A DNA stretch of 64,000 nucleotides from assembly GCF_002831585.1 (NCBI RefSeq), contig NZ_CP025113.1, positions 6,153,001-6,217,000 of the forward strand, in the 5' to 3' direction. The stretch is from Bradyrhizobium sp. SK17 (GTDB lineage: Bacteria; Pseudomonadota; Alphaproteobacteria; Rhizobiales; Xanthobacteraceae). Below the pieces are notes generated by a model. The model was not told the origin of the DNA and did not search any database. It saw only the letters and a list, made by a program, of their open reading frames with translations. Positions within the stretch are counted from its first letter, which is position 1. Each line of letters opens with the position of its first letter. This document shows, in pieces, positions 49,918 through 58,308 of this stretch. A program made the translations under genes and the position numbers.

Positions 49918-51054
49918 TCACGTTTGGTTGCCCTCGATCGAGGACTTCTCTTCAAGATCGTACTTGCCGGGGTCGGAGCCGAGTTCGCTGACACCCTTTG
50001 CGAGTGCTTTTTTTAGCAGCTTCAGGAATTCATCATCGTAGGTCGCGACGCTTGTCCGAATTGCGGCTTTCCACTGATCGCCACGATCCCAAGCTTCCAT
50101 AAACGCAGAAGCCAGGTCGGCGTGCTGCCGGTTCTCGACGAGTGCTTCAATGATGGATCTTGCCTGAAGCCGATCCTTTGTGCTCTTGGCCGTCCCATCT
50201 CGGTCTTGTTGCCGTCGTGATCCAACGATGAGCTTGTGAATGGCATACCGCTCGGGAGATGGAATGAGCACAGGCACGCCGGCACCGTGCAGCAGTACCG
50301 CGCGGATAGGTTCGTAGATCAGATAGTCGAGGAAGCGGAGTGGAAACGCCGAGGCGCCGCCAAGCGCTGGCATCGGAACTGGCTTGCCGGCCTGGTCGTC
50401 GGACCACACATTCGGCGTCAGGAACTCCACCTTGAAATTGCCCCTCGATACGAATTGGGTGGAAGCCCTGCCATCGGCCTGGCTCGGGATTTCGCGAAAG
50501 GTCGTATCGACTTGTCGCAGCACCTCCAGGATGGGCGGCATGGAGTCGTTGATCGCTACCGAGATTTCGTGAAATTGAGCGAAGTCGGCGTCACCAGTCT
50601 GCATGGCGACCGCGTTAAGGCGTCGTCCGAGGACGGCGGAGTAGCACTGATAGGCAACGGTGCCGACGAGCACGCCTCTCATGCGGAAGAAGCCCGCCTT
50701 CGACAGCCCGTCCACCACTTGGCCGGCCATCGGCAGAGGACGAGGCAGATAGGCCTCGCGGGTCAGTGTCGAAACGAGGCGGCGGCGGCCTTTGAGATCG
50801 GCTTTCAGATCCTTGAATGCTTCGACCCTCTTGGTGATTTCGGGGTCTTCCACTGGCCCGACATAGCGGCGGTTCTGGCCACTTCCCTCAGGCTTTGGCG
50901 TGTCAAAGTACCAGTATTTTTTGCCCTTCACTTCGACCGCCACGAACCGACCGTTCGAGGAAAAGTCCGAGCTAAAGCTATCGTCTAGGCTTCGCTGGAC
51001 GAGTTCCGAGTAAAGGGTCTGGTAGGTGATATCGAGGCCTTGGCTGGCGGGCAT
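49918..51054 (-). CDS. GSU2403-like nucleotidyltransferase-fold protein
   Basis: 378 residues. The layout fits the GSU2403 family of nucleotidyltransferase-fold proteins: an N-terminal helical part (TYQTLYSELVQRSLDDSF), a GKKYWYF motif, then the fold around GVLVGTVAYQCYSAVLG with GDADFAQFHEISVAI supplying a DxD-like metal site, and a C-terminal PERYAIHKLIVGSRRQ segment. The family is related to AbiEii/MNT-type enzymes; a toxin or modifying role is possible but unproven. The gene is cargo between traG and the relaxase. Two large palindromes sit right before its start, so it is probably tightly controlled. Confidence 0.65.
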   Translation of the reverse strand: MPASQGLDITYQTLYSELVQRSLDDSFSSDFSSNGRFVAVEVKGKKYWYFDTPKPEGSGQNRRYVGPVEDPEITKRVEAFKDLKADLKGRRRLVSTLTREAYLPRPLPMAGQVVDGLSKAGFFRMRGVLVGTVAYQCYSAVLGRRLNAVAMQTGDADFAQFHEISVAINDSMPPILEVLRQVDTTFREIPSQADGRASTQFVSRGNFKVEFLTPNVWSDDQAGKPVPMPALGGASAFPLRFLDYLIYEPIRAVLLHGAGVPVLIPSPERYAIHKLIVGSRRQQDRDGTAKSTKDRLQARSIIEALVENRQHADLASAFMEAWDRGDQWKAAIRTSVATYDDEFLKLLKKALAKGVSELGSDPGKYDLEEKSSIEGNQT

Positions 51055-51066
51055 ACGGGAACTCCG

Positions 51067-51145
51067 TTATACTATTTTCGCGAAAGTAGTATAACCTCCA
51101 ACCCAGAAGCAAGCGAGTTATACTATTCTCACAAAAATAGTATAA
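51067..51145 (-). promoter_or_regulatory. Two 28-bp palindromic operator-like sites
   Basis: Two inverted repeats with identical 8-bp arms TTATACTA and TAGTATAA around a 12-nt centre lie at 51067-51094 and 51118-51145, 51 bp apart. The first begins 13 bp before the start codon of the nucleotidyltransferase gene. The area is AT-rich and the arms contain TATACT, which resembles a -10 box, so a bound repressor would block the promoter. Confidence 0.7.
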
Positions 51146-51225
51146 CTATTAATAATTTCAATGATTAAGCGGTTTCACAAATGACTAAGTCGGGAACTGG
51201 CCAGTTTCCGCAATCTTTCTCGCCT

Positions 51226-53192
51226 TTACCGGCCAATCCCGCGCTTGATGCTAACCGACCAGGATATGCCCTCCCCACCGAACTGACCGGCGACCAATTG
51301 CCCGCGCGCGCGCTCCAGCACCGGCCGCCAAGGCACCAGTACGAACTCGTGGGATCGCTCGATCATGGCGAACCGTCCGCTGTTCAGCGTCAGCATGCGC
51401 CGGTAGACGCCATCGATCTTGTCGCCGGCCTTGGCATCGACATGTGCAAGGCCGAAGCGCGCGGATATGTCAGCGGCGGTCCGCACCAGCTCGCGCGCCT
51501 TGAGCGTCTCGAGCATGTTTCGCGCAAAGCGCATCTGACCACCTTCCTCTCGCGCCAGCCCCTGCTCGATCAGCCACTGCCGCCTTGCTCGCAACGCGGT
51601 GTCGACTTCGGCGCCAAAGCCGGTTGACGCGAGCACGTCGCGCTCCTTCCCAACGAGCTTGCGATCAAGCCAGGTTGCGCCTAGTGCCTGCGGCAAATCT
51701 TCAAGCCTTTGCCATGAAAGCACCGCGGTCCGCACCGGATTGCGCGATTGCTGGAGTTTCTCGTATCGAAGCGCCCGGTCCAGATAATCGCGCCCCACGC
51801 TCCAACTGCCATCGGCAAGACGGCTTACCATCCCTTCGCGCCGCATCGCCTCCAGACGGCGAACGTGGGTTCCGACAAATTCGTCCGACGCTTGCGGGTC
51901 GAATTCCCGATGCAGACGCTCGCCATATGTGCCGTCATGGCTGGCGGCGATCCCAGCGATCGTCCAATCGATCGCGCGCGGTTCAGCAGCGCGCGACCTG
52001 AGCTCCAAAATCGTGCTCCGGACAGGCGGCTCTTCATTGGGACCGACGGCACCAATCTCGGCATAGTGCGTCCGTCCGTCCACCCCGTCGATCACGACAT
52101 AGCGACGCTCCGTTAGTTCGTCCGCAAACCCCTCGCCAACGACCCGCCCGACCAGGCGACGATCACCTCGTTCTGGATCGAAGATCATGTAGTCGCCTGC
52201 CGCCCGAGAAATTCCTGCCGCCGCCATCTCACGGTGCATGGTCTTGATGATGTCGCCTCGTTCGCCCATCCGTCTGAGCCTGGGCTCCAGCTCGAGGTTG
52301 ATCTGCCACCGGCCAAGCTCGCTCTCCTCGGCCAAGCCCATGCGCTCCAAGGTTCGCAGCCGCCCGATCCGCGCCGTTTGCCAGGCGGGCTCCCGTCCAG
52401 ACAACGCGCCCAATTCCAGAACACCGCCCGGAGCATCTCGCAGAATGCTCCGGTCGAGCCGCGTCAGCCGCTCGGCCGTAATCTCCAGCGAAAGCTTGCG
52501 CGCGAGCTCGATCTCCGTTTCAGGGCCGAGCTCCCGCGTGATGAGCTCTGATGCCCGGGACCGAAAGCCATGAGCGATATATTCACGCGCGATGACGAGG
52601 TCGTTTCCTTCGCCATCCCTGCCGCGCAAGACGATGTGGGTGTGGGGATGGCCAGTGTTGAAATGATCGGCAGCAACCCAGTCGAGCCTGGTGCCGAGAT
52701 CCTGCTCCATCTGCCGCATGAGATCGCGGACGAACGGCTTCAGGTCCGCCAGTTCCGCGCTGTCCTCCGGCGCAACGATAAACCGGAACTGATGGCGATC
52801 GCCGGTGCTGAGTTCGGTAAAGCTCTTGCCATCGGCGCGATCATTGCTGGCGTCATAAAGCTCCCCTGACTCGCCCTCGCGTGTAACGCCATCGCGCTGG
52901 ACGTATCGCAAGTGAGCTCGCACGGCACCTAGGTCACCTGACTTGATCCGCACGATCCGGGCCTTGATTACGACGCGGCGTTCCCCCGGCTTCGTCCGCG
53001 CGCGGCCAACACCGCACCTTGCGCCCGGCCGCGGCCGATGCGGCTGCCGGTAAACGGCGAACCTGCCCGCACGCTGGCGCCGGCCTTGGCCGCTTCTTGC
53101 CGAATGCGCCGAAGATAGCCGGTCACCCTCCCGGCTTTGCGATTGCCGATCCGTCCGAGCTTCACATCGAATTCGTCGTCGATTTCGCGCAT
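51226..53192 (-). pseudogene. RlxS/VirD2-type relaxase (DUF3363), one-base frameshift near the N-terminus
   Basis: The main part (51226-52953 frame) has the MOB relaxase features: LRYVQRDGVTREGE with a candidate catalytic Tyr, DHFNTGHPHTHIVLRG with the three-His metal site, followed by a long DUF3363 part. The first about 75 residues (REIDDEFDVKLGRIGNRK, then RGRAQGAVLAARGR) are in another frame that stops at 52968. One more G in the run of five at 52983-52987 (C on the plus strand) joins them as RSRGERRVVIKARIVR. Relaxase nicks oriT and pilots the strand into the TraG channel. It could be a sequencing error, a true loss, or a frameshift used on purpose. The start is uncertain (ATG 53192 chosen). 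Confidence 0.8.
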
Positions 53193-53777
53193 GGCCTGCA
53201 TCCGGCGTTCGAATGAGCCCACGATATGTGAAGCCGAGGAGTGTCCGCCAAGACGCAGACCCAACTGCGCAGAAAGGCCATTGCGTTGGATCGAGCGTGG
53301 CGACAGCGAGGGCCAGGCGGCGCTAAATCTTGGATGTGCAGACAACCGCTTAGCCATCCCATGACGACAGTGCTTTTATCTTGCACTCTTAATCGGTCGT
53401 CTCATCTGCTCTGTCTCACCCATTGTCGCTTCCTCCCTCTGCTGTGACAAGACCTTTGCATCGACACGCCGCAGCGTCACAACGAGCGAGAGTCCGGGTG
53501 CGCCGTGCACTCTTGCGCGCTCAGCGACGGCCAGGTTTCGCTGCAGCAAGGCAGCGCGGACGCCGTCGCGGCGCATCTTTCCATCGGTGTGACGGAGCCA
53601 CATCACAGGCACTTCAGCGTGGTCCAGGCGCCTCGCAAAGGGCGTGGCCACAAGCAAGATAACGTGCGTTCCGTCGTCGTGGATCTGCACCAGGTCTCAT
53701 CCGCTGATCGCGGAGCTCCGTCTTCAAACCATCGCGTTCATCCCCTCAATCGATCTCCAAACTCGGCGCTCGCCGCC
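53193..53777. other. Stretch between relaxase and IS110 remnant
   Basis: About 585 bp. A minus-strand frame at 53376-53690 has no recognisable match. The left end of the IS110 copy is probably near 53700-53777. An origin of transfer could be here, next to the relaxase, but no inverted repeat typical of oriT was picked out with confidence. Confidence 0.35.
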
Positions 53778-54494
53778 TCACGCCAGCGGCGCGAGCAGCC
53801 TGCGTTGCTTGACGGCGGCGCGGGCGCTGACGTCCGCTTTTGCAGCATCGGGATCGCCGCAATAGAACGTGCCATCGACCCACATCGCGTGCATGATCAC
53901 GGCGAGCTTGCGCGCCACCGCCACGGTTGCCTTGCGGCGCGAAGAGCGTTTGGCGAGCGCCAGGCCCCAGCTTTTGACCTTGTCCTTCTTCTTGTAGCGG
54001 GTCAGAAGCGCGCTCGCCGCCTCGTACAGCGCGCGGCGCACATCGCCATCGCCGGCCTTGCTGATCCGGCCCTGGATGTCGATCGAGGCGCCGGACTGCC
54101 AGCGCCGCGAGGTCAAGCTAAAATACGCCGCGACGTCGCGCGAGCGCCTAAACCGGGAAGGATCGTCAATCGCGGTCATGAAGCTCAGCGCCGCGATCGG
54201 ACCGACGCCGGGACTCTGCGTGAAGCGCCGGCACAGCGCGTGGCCGGCGACCAGCTTCACCACCAGATTGTGCAGCCGGCAATACTCTTTCCACAGCGCC
54301 GCCGGTGCATTGAGCATGGCGTCGATCAGCTCGCTGACCAGTGCGTCTTGGGCCACCGCGTCACGCACCGCTGGGGCAAAACCGCCCCGCCCTACAACCC
54401 ACTCTGCTTCGTCATTGGCTCTGGCGGTTTCTGCCTTGCTCAAATTGCGGCAGCGTCTCAGAAGCAGATCGCACGACGAATTGGATTTCATCAA
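53778..54494 (-). pseudogene. IS110-family transposase, 5'-truncated
   Basis: The 238 residues contain the C-terminal IS110 domain (Transposase_20): FTQSPGVGPIAALSFMTAID, SRDVAAYFSLTSRRWQSG, GRISKAGDGDVRRALYEAA. The N-terminal DEDD catalytic domain (about 150-170 residues of a normal 340) is missing; the sequence before about residue 40 does not fit the family. The remnant cannot transpose on its own. It lies between the relaxase and the interrupted DUF736 gene. Confidence 0.8.
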
Positions 54495-54742
54495 GCAGAG
54501 AAGCCATCACGCTGGCCCAAAACCAACGCTTCTCACGTGCGGCCGGTCGGGACAACGGCCGATACGACCCGTTCAGCGGCCCGACGATCGGCGCCTGACG
54601 CCACGCTAGAATCTCCTCGGATCAATGCAGAACGCCTCACAAGAGCAAGCTGCGGCTGGCCGCCTTTGGCCCGTGGCAAGCCTGTGTCCTCAAGGAAAAG
54701 CAAACCTCCAGGCTCCTCCAGAGCGGCGCCGTAAACACAGGA

Positions 54743-54766
54743 GGCCCCGCCTCCGAGGAGGCGGGG
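54743..54766 (-). terminator. Strong hairpin after the DUF736 3' fragment
   Basis: A perfect 10-bp stem (GCCCCGCCTC with GAGGCGGGGC) and a 4-nt loop, 17 bp after the stop codon of the DUF736 fragment on the minus strand. No good T-run follows. The rest of 54495-54783 has no gene. Confidence 0.55.
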
Positions 54767-54783
54767 CTGATAATCTGTCGGGA

Positions 54784-55062
54784 TCAGTCGCCGTTGCGGC
54801 GCGACCAGATCAGGGTGAAACCCTCCTCGCCCTCGACCTTGACCAGCGAGGCGTAGATCGGAGCCGGGAAGCTCGGATCGTCGAGCTTGACCGAGAGATA
54901 TTCGCGGTCGCTGTCGCGGACGGTCTTCTTCCATGCGGCGCCGAACTCGGTTGAGCCTGCGAAGATGCGGTAGTCGGGAGCCTTGTCGTTGTCCTTTTCG
55001 GAGGCCGTGAACTTGGCCTTGATGTTCAGGGTCAGGGTCTTGATCGAGCCGGTGTAGCCGTT
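54784..55062 (-). pseudogene. DUF736 gene, 3' part (interrupted by transposon)
   Basis: On the minus strand this encodes [18 protein letters not shown] and onward to LIWSRRNGD and stop, the last 92 residues of a normal DUF736 protein. The first 13 residues (MATIGTFTTSDNG) are at 61625-61664, with a 6.56-kb element between. DUF736 proteins are small and of unknown function, very common on conjugative elements of Alphaproteobacteria. The piece has no start codon of its own and is probably not made. The sequence is otherwise undamaged, so the insertion looks recent. Confidence 0.92.
55056..55062. repeat. 7-bp direct repeat, left border of nested element
   Basis: AGCCGTT here and again at 61625-61631. 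It is part of the DUF736 coding sequence (codons for N-G). One copy plus removal of everything between restores the gene exactly, so this is the target duplication or crossover core of the insertion. Confidence 0.85.
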
Positions 55063-55063
55063 T

Positions 55064-55086
55064 TAGGTCAGCCGTCAACTGTCCTT
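55064..55086 (+). repeat. Left terminal inverted repeat of nested element
   Basis: TAGGTCA and TGTCCTT separated by 9 nt; the right end has the same two words inverted, separated by 12 nt. Confidence 0.65.
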
Positions 55087-55199
55087 CTGAAACGAAGCAT
55101 CGGTGTTTGCTTCGTTATTTGCTGGAGGACACTTCCGAGATGTCCTTTAGCGCGATCGCGGCGCCCCGTGATGGAGCGCCGCGTCGATGGTTGAGCGCT

Positions 55200-55496
55200 T
55201 CAGCGCGACCAGATGAGAGCGAAGCCGTCTTCGTTCTCCACGAGGCTTGCGTAGATCGGAGCGGGGAAGCTCGGATCGTCGAGCTTGAGGGAGTGATACT
55301 CCCGGCCCGTCTCCTTGGCGACCTTCTTCCAGGCAGCCCCGATCTCGATGTTGCCGACGAGCGCGCGGAGGTCGGGCGACTTCTCGCTGTCCTTCTCGGC
55401 GACGACCAGGCGAGCCTTGACGCTGAGGTTGAGGGTCTTGATGACTCCGGCGAACGAACCGTCTTCGTTGCGGGTGAACGTACCGATCTGAGCCAT
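55200..55496 (-). CDS. DUF736 protein, intact copy carried by the nested element
   Basis: 98 residues: [76 protein letters not shown]. It is clearly homologous over its full length to the interrupted gene (54784-55062 plus 61625-61664) but distinct in sequence, and about 6 residues shorter at the C-terminus. The gene follows the recombinase genes in the same direction but has its own leader of about 200 nt, so it is probably expressed separately. It likely takes over the role of the broken gene. The molecular function of DUF736 is unknown. Confidence 0.92.
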   Translation of the reverse strand: MAQIGTFTRNEDGSFAGVIKTLNLSVKARLVVAEKDSEKSPDLRALVGNIEIGAAWKKVAKETGREYHSLKLDDPSFPAPIYASLVENEDGFALIWSR

Positions 55497-55700
55497 AGGT
55501 CTTCTCCTTTGCTGTATCAGGTCGCGACCATCGCGGCCTTGATGGCGATCGGAAAACACCGGGCGACCGGCCCGCACCCGAAGGGCTGAAACGCAGTGGA
55601 AGGCGGCGCAGGGACGAGCTTCTTGCCTCGCGAGGAAGCCGCGCGGAGGCGTTAGCCGAGCACGGCGGGGAAGAAGGTCGTCATCGCGCTGTTGCGGGAA
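55497..55700 (-). promoter_or_regulatory. Structured 5' leader of the element's DUF736 gene
   Basis: This leader is similar to the one at 61665-61859 over its whole length with the same spacing to the start codon. Elements: a hairpin with 5-bp stem CCATC/GATGG and 8-nt loop (55528-55545), a conserved block TGCGGGCCG-GTCGC (minus strand), and a 12-bp stem with one mismatch (55613-55624 with 55671-55682) that pairs in both leaders although its sequence differs. GTTGCGGGAA closes the similarity at 55691-55700. The rest up to 55974 shows no gene. Confidence 0.65.
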
Positions 55701-55974
55701 CGAGGGCGGGCTGCGCAGCAGCCGAACGCGGTGTGAGATACGCCAGCAAGAAAGGCCGCAATGGACGCACTTCTGGACAGCCCTGCGAAGGAGAGACTCT
55801 GGCTTACGGCATAGAAACACCAACGACCACGGTCTGACGGACTATCGAGACACTTCCTGCGCATTGGCCACCCTCGTCATCCGAGAAGCTGCGAGGACGA
55901 CATGATCCAGCTTCGTCCGGCAACGAGCTATCGGTGCATCGTGCGGCAAGAAGGCTGGGCGGGAAACGACATCA

Positions 55975-56451
55975 TCATCGACCCTCTCCGTGCTCACCGA
56001 CCGACGATCGTAGCAACTGGGGGCGACGACGGTGATCAAGCTCCTTCGTTAACTGCGCGATGCGGTGCTCGGCCCTGTCGGCACGGCGTTCCGCTTCGGT
56101 CGCGCGCCGCAGGAGTCCGGCATTCTCGGTCGCGAGCTGGCGAAGCTGACCCTGCATAATATCGACGGCGATGCGTTGTTCGGCGGCCTTCTCGGCGACG
56201 GCGGCGATCCGATCAGGAGCCCGCCGCTGCTGACGGACGCGGATCAGCTCGTCGAGGATATCGCGGTGATTGGCGTAGATGGCATTACGTCCAACGCGCG
56301 CCTCCCTCGCGAGAGCTGCGACGGTCAATTGCCGTTCGATCATCGGAGACCCCACGGAGCTGCGGGCCAGGCGGTCGAGGGCAGCGCGCAGCTTCTCGGC
56401 TGTCGCTTGCACGCGCCGATCAAGTGGGTTTGCGGCCGTCATCTTCGGCAT
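55975..56451 (-). CDS. DUF6262 protein (TnpC-like accessory of the recombinase operon)
   Basis: 158 residues. An N-terminal helix-turn-helix-like part (RQLTVAALAREARVGRNAIY, then ANHRDILDELI) is followed by a long coiled coil (AENAGLLRRATEAERRADRA...). This is the pattern of DUF6262 proteins, which accompany Tn554-type recombinases and match TnpC in place and size. TnpC of Tn554 affects efficiency and orientation of transposition. Start ATG 56451 has AGGAGG at a perfect distance; the gene overlaps the end of the recombinase gene before it by 32 nt. Confidence 0.8.
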   Translation of the reverse strand: MPKMTAANPLDRRVQATAEKLRAALDRLARSSVGSPMIERQLTVAALAREARVGRNAIYANHRDILDELIRVRQQRRAPDRIAAVAEKAAEQRIAVDIMQGQLRQLATENAGLLRRATEAERRADRAEHRIAQLTKELDHRRRPQLLRSSVGEHGEGR

Positions 56452-58306
56452 GGGCTCCTCCTGTAGCGGAAAGATCGGAAAGGACACGCTCGCACTCGGC
56501 AATGCGCGTTCTGGCGAGAGCGATGCTCGATGCATCGAGTCGATCGTCGGCGACCAAAGCGATGTTGCGATCAAGGCGCGCTTGCCAGACCGGGCGGTGC
56601 CGCTCAGTGACTGCGAAGTTAGCGCAGCTCATGCAGGTGCTCTCGGTGCGCCACAGCGGGTTCGGACCGCGTTCGTCCCCCATGCAAGCGGCGGACTCGA
56701 CGCGATAGACACAATACCCCCAGTCGCAGACGCCGAGCCGCATGCCGCTCTCCTCGATGAGGAAATCGACATAGCCGGCGAGTTCGCCGTCGCGGGTCCG
56801 GCCGCGGAAGCGCGACCGCGACGACAGCATGCGCCCCGCCTTGCCGCCAAGACGCGACGCGGTGAGCAACTCCTCGAGCGCAGATCGCGTCTCGTCGAGT
56901 GTTTGCGCATCGACGAGTTCGCCGAGATCAAAATCTGTTCCGACATAGGCGCTGTCGGTCATAATGCGGGTCACATGCCCGAAATGATGCTGCAAGGCAT
57001 GAAGGCCGGTGCGGTCGCGCTTGCCGACGAAGCGGGCAAAGGTCTTACGGCCTTGGTGCGTGGTCAGACGCCAAGGCGTTCCATCGTCGTTGAGCGGCAT
57101 GTCGATGAAAGCCGCAAATCTCTCGTTCAGACGGATAACGAGAGAACTGCCCGTTGGGACCTCCGGCACGCGGCGATCGATGATGCCGTTCCCGGCGATG
57201 GAGAGCCACAGGTCCAACCGGCCGCTCTGAGCGCGCAAGGGTTCTGAGAGACGGCGCAAGACGTCGACGGCACGCAGAACGGGCGGCGGCGCTGGCCAGA
57301 GGTGCGGCACGCCGGCATCGTTGCCGGCGGTCTTGAATATCCGGCCGCGGAGATAAGCAAAGGCTTCCGTCTTATCTGCGGACGGATGCTCCTCGACGCA
57401 GTGAGCATTGAGCGTCAGAATCTCCGAGGCTCTTGCGCCGACCAGATAGGCAATGGTGACGAAGCAAGCTTCCTGGATGCGATTGATCAGCCCGCGCAGG
57501 TGCCTCGTTCGCGTCAACGGCGGATGCCAGGGCACGTTCTCGCCCTCGATCGTGGAAAACCGAAATGAAGACACGAGTGCCCGGACGGCCTGCCGGTGAA
57601 CGAAGAAGGAGCGACTTTGATCATCCATGCGAAACGGCACGGCCTGGTCGCGTAGTGCGATCACGTCATCGGCCGGCTGTCCGATGAGTCGGATCGCGGC
57701 CGAGACGAGCGGCACGGCGATGGCATCGGGCGTGAATGGCAGGCGCTGCACGGTATGGCGGCTGAATCCGGAATGAGCGCCTACGCGGTCTTCGTCGAAC
57801 GGGTGCTCTGGTGGTGGGCATGCGAGCTTGCGCCGTTGCTGGTAGAGGGCGAGCAAAAGGTTGGCGTAGTCGTGACGGGTCCCAGGTCTGATCAGCGCGC
57901 CATTGTGTCTTCGTCGCCCGGCAATGTCGTGCATGAACCGGGCGGCGGCATCGCGATCGAGGTCGCCGAAGCTGCGCATTGCTTGGCCAGCCATCCATCG
58001 GATCAGGATGCGGAGCTTGACGGCCGCGGCAACAAGGGTTCTCGCGCGGGCGTGCCGCCTGCCTGGCGGCGGATCGAGGCGAAGCGACCACAAAAAGATG
58101 CGCGCATCTTCCAGCCAGCGGCCCCAACATGGGTCTGTGAAGCGGCTGCCGTCTGGCAGTTCGAAATCCCAATCGATCTGGAGCTGCGATCTCCGCAGGT
58201 CGGATCGCAGGCCATCGAGATGCCATTGCGGGTCCGACCATAGCGACTCTGCCGAAACCTTCTGCGGCGGATCAACGTCATGCGTGGGATCAGCTTGGAG
58301 CAGCAT
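56420..58306 (-). CDS. Large tyrosine recombinase of the nested element (third recombinase, TnpB-like)
   Basis: 628 residues. The catalytic region is in the second half: Arg in YLVGARASEILTLN, HQGRKTFARFVGK, and HALQHHFGHVTRIMTDSAYVG with the last His and the Tyr nucleophile. A C-terminal Cys-rich part (GVCDWGYCVYRVESAACMG, CMSCANF) probably binds zinc. Together with the two recombinases encoded before it, it should act in transposition of the element. Begins 2 bp after the stop of the 58309-60136 gene, so the three form one operon. Why two large recombinases are needed is not known. Confidence 0.85.
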   Translation of the reverse strand: MLLQADPTHDVDPPQKVSAESLWSDPQWHLDGLRSDLRRSQLQIDWDFELPDGSRFTDPCWGRWLEDARIFLWSLRLDPPPGRRHARARTLVAAAVKLRILIRWMAGQAMRSFGDLDRDAAARFMHDIAGRRRHNGALIRPGTRHDYANLLLALYQQRRKLACPPPEHPFDEDRVGAHSGFSRHTVQRLPFTPDAIAVPLVSAAIRLIGQPADDVIALRDQAVPFRMDDQSRSFFVHRQAVRALVSSFRFSTIEGENVPWHPPLTRTRHLRGLINRIQEACFVTIAYLVGARASEILTLNAHCVEEHPSADKTEAFAYLRGRIFKTAGNDAGVPHLWPAPPPVLRAVDVLRRLSEPLRAQSGRLDLWLSIAGNGIIDRRVPEVPTGSSLVIRLNERFAAFIDMPLNDDGTPWRLTTHQGRKTFARFVGKRDRTGLHALQHHFGHVTRIMTDSAYVGTDFDLGELVDAQTLDETRSALEELLTASRLGGKAGRMLSSRSRFRGRTRDGELAGYVDFLIEESGMRLGVCDWGYCVYRVESAACMGDERGPNPLWRTESTCMSCANFAVTERHRPVWQARLDRNIALVADDRLDASSIALARTRIAECERVLSDLSATGGAHAEDDGRKPT

Positions 58307-58308
58307 GA

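Noticed and set aside
51067..51145. CRISPR array or iterons
   Set aside because: Only two copies, palindromic, no regular spacers and no cas or rep gene nearby.
53505..54734. Long plus-strand open frame of about 409 codons
   Set aside because: It runs antisense to the IS110 transposase, whose minus-strand protein is clearly recognisable.
54533..55078. Open frame of 181 codons over the DUF736 fragment
   Set aside because: It is the wrong frame; the neighbouring frame gives the exact DUF736 C-terminal sequence.
55200..55496. Internal DUF736 gene as an old tandem copy of the ICE rather than part of the transposon
   Set aside because: It lies between the two halves of the broken gene, inside the AGCCGTT borders and inverted ends, so it came with the inserted DNA, in one or more steps.
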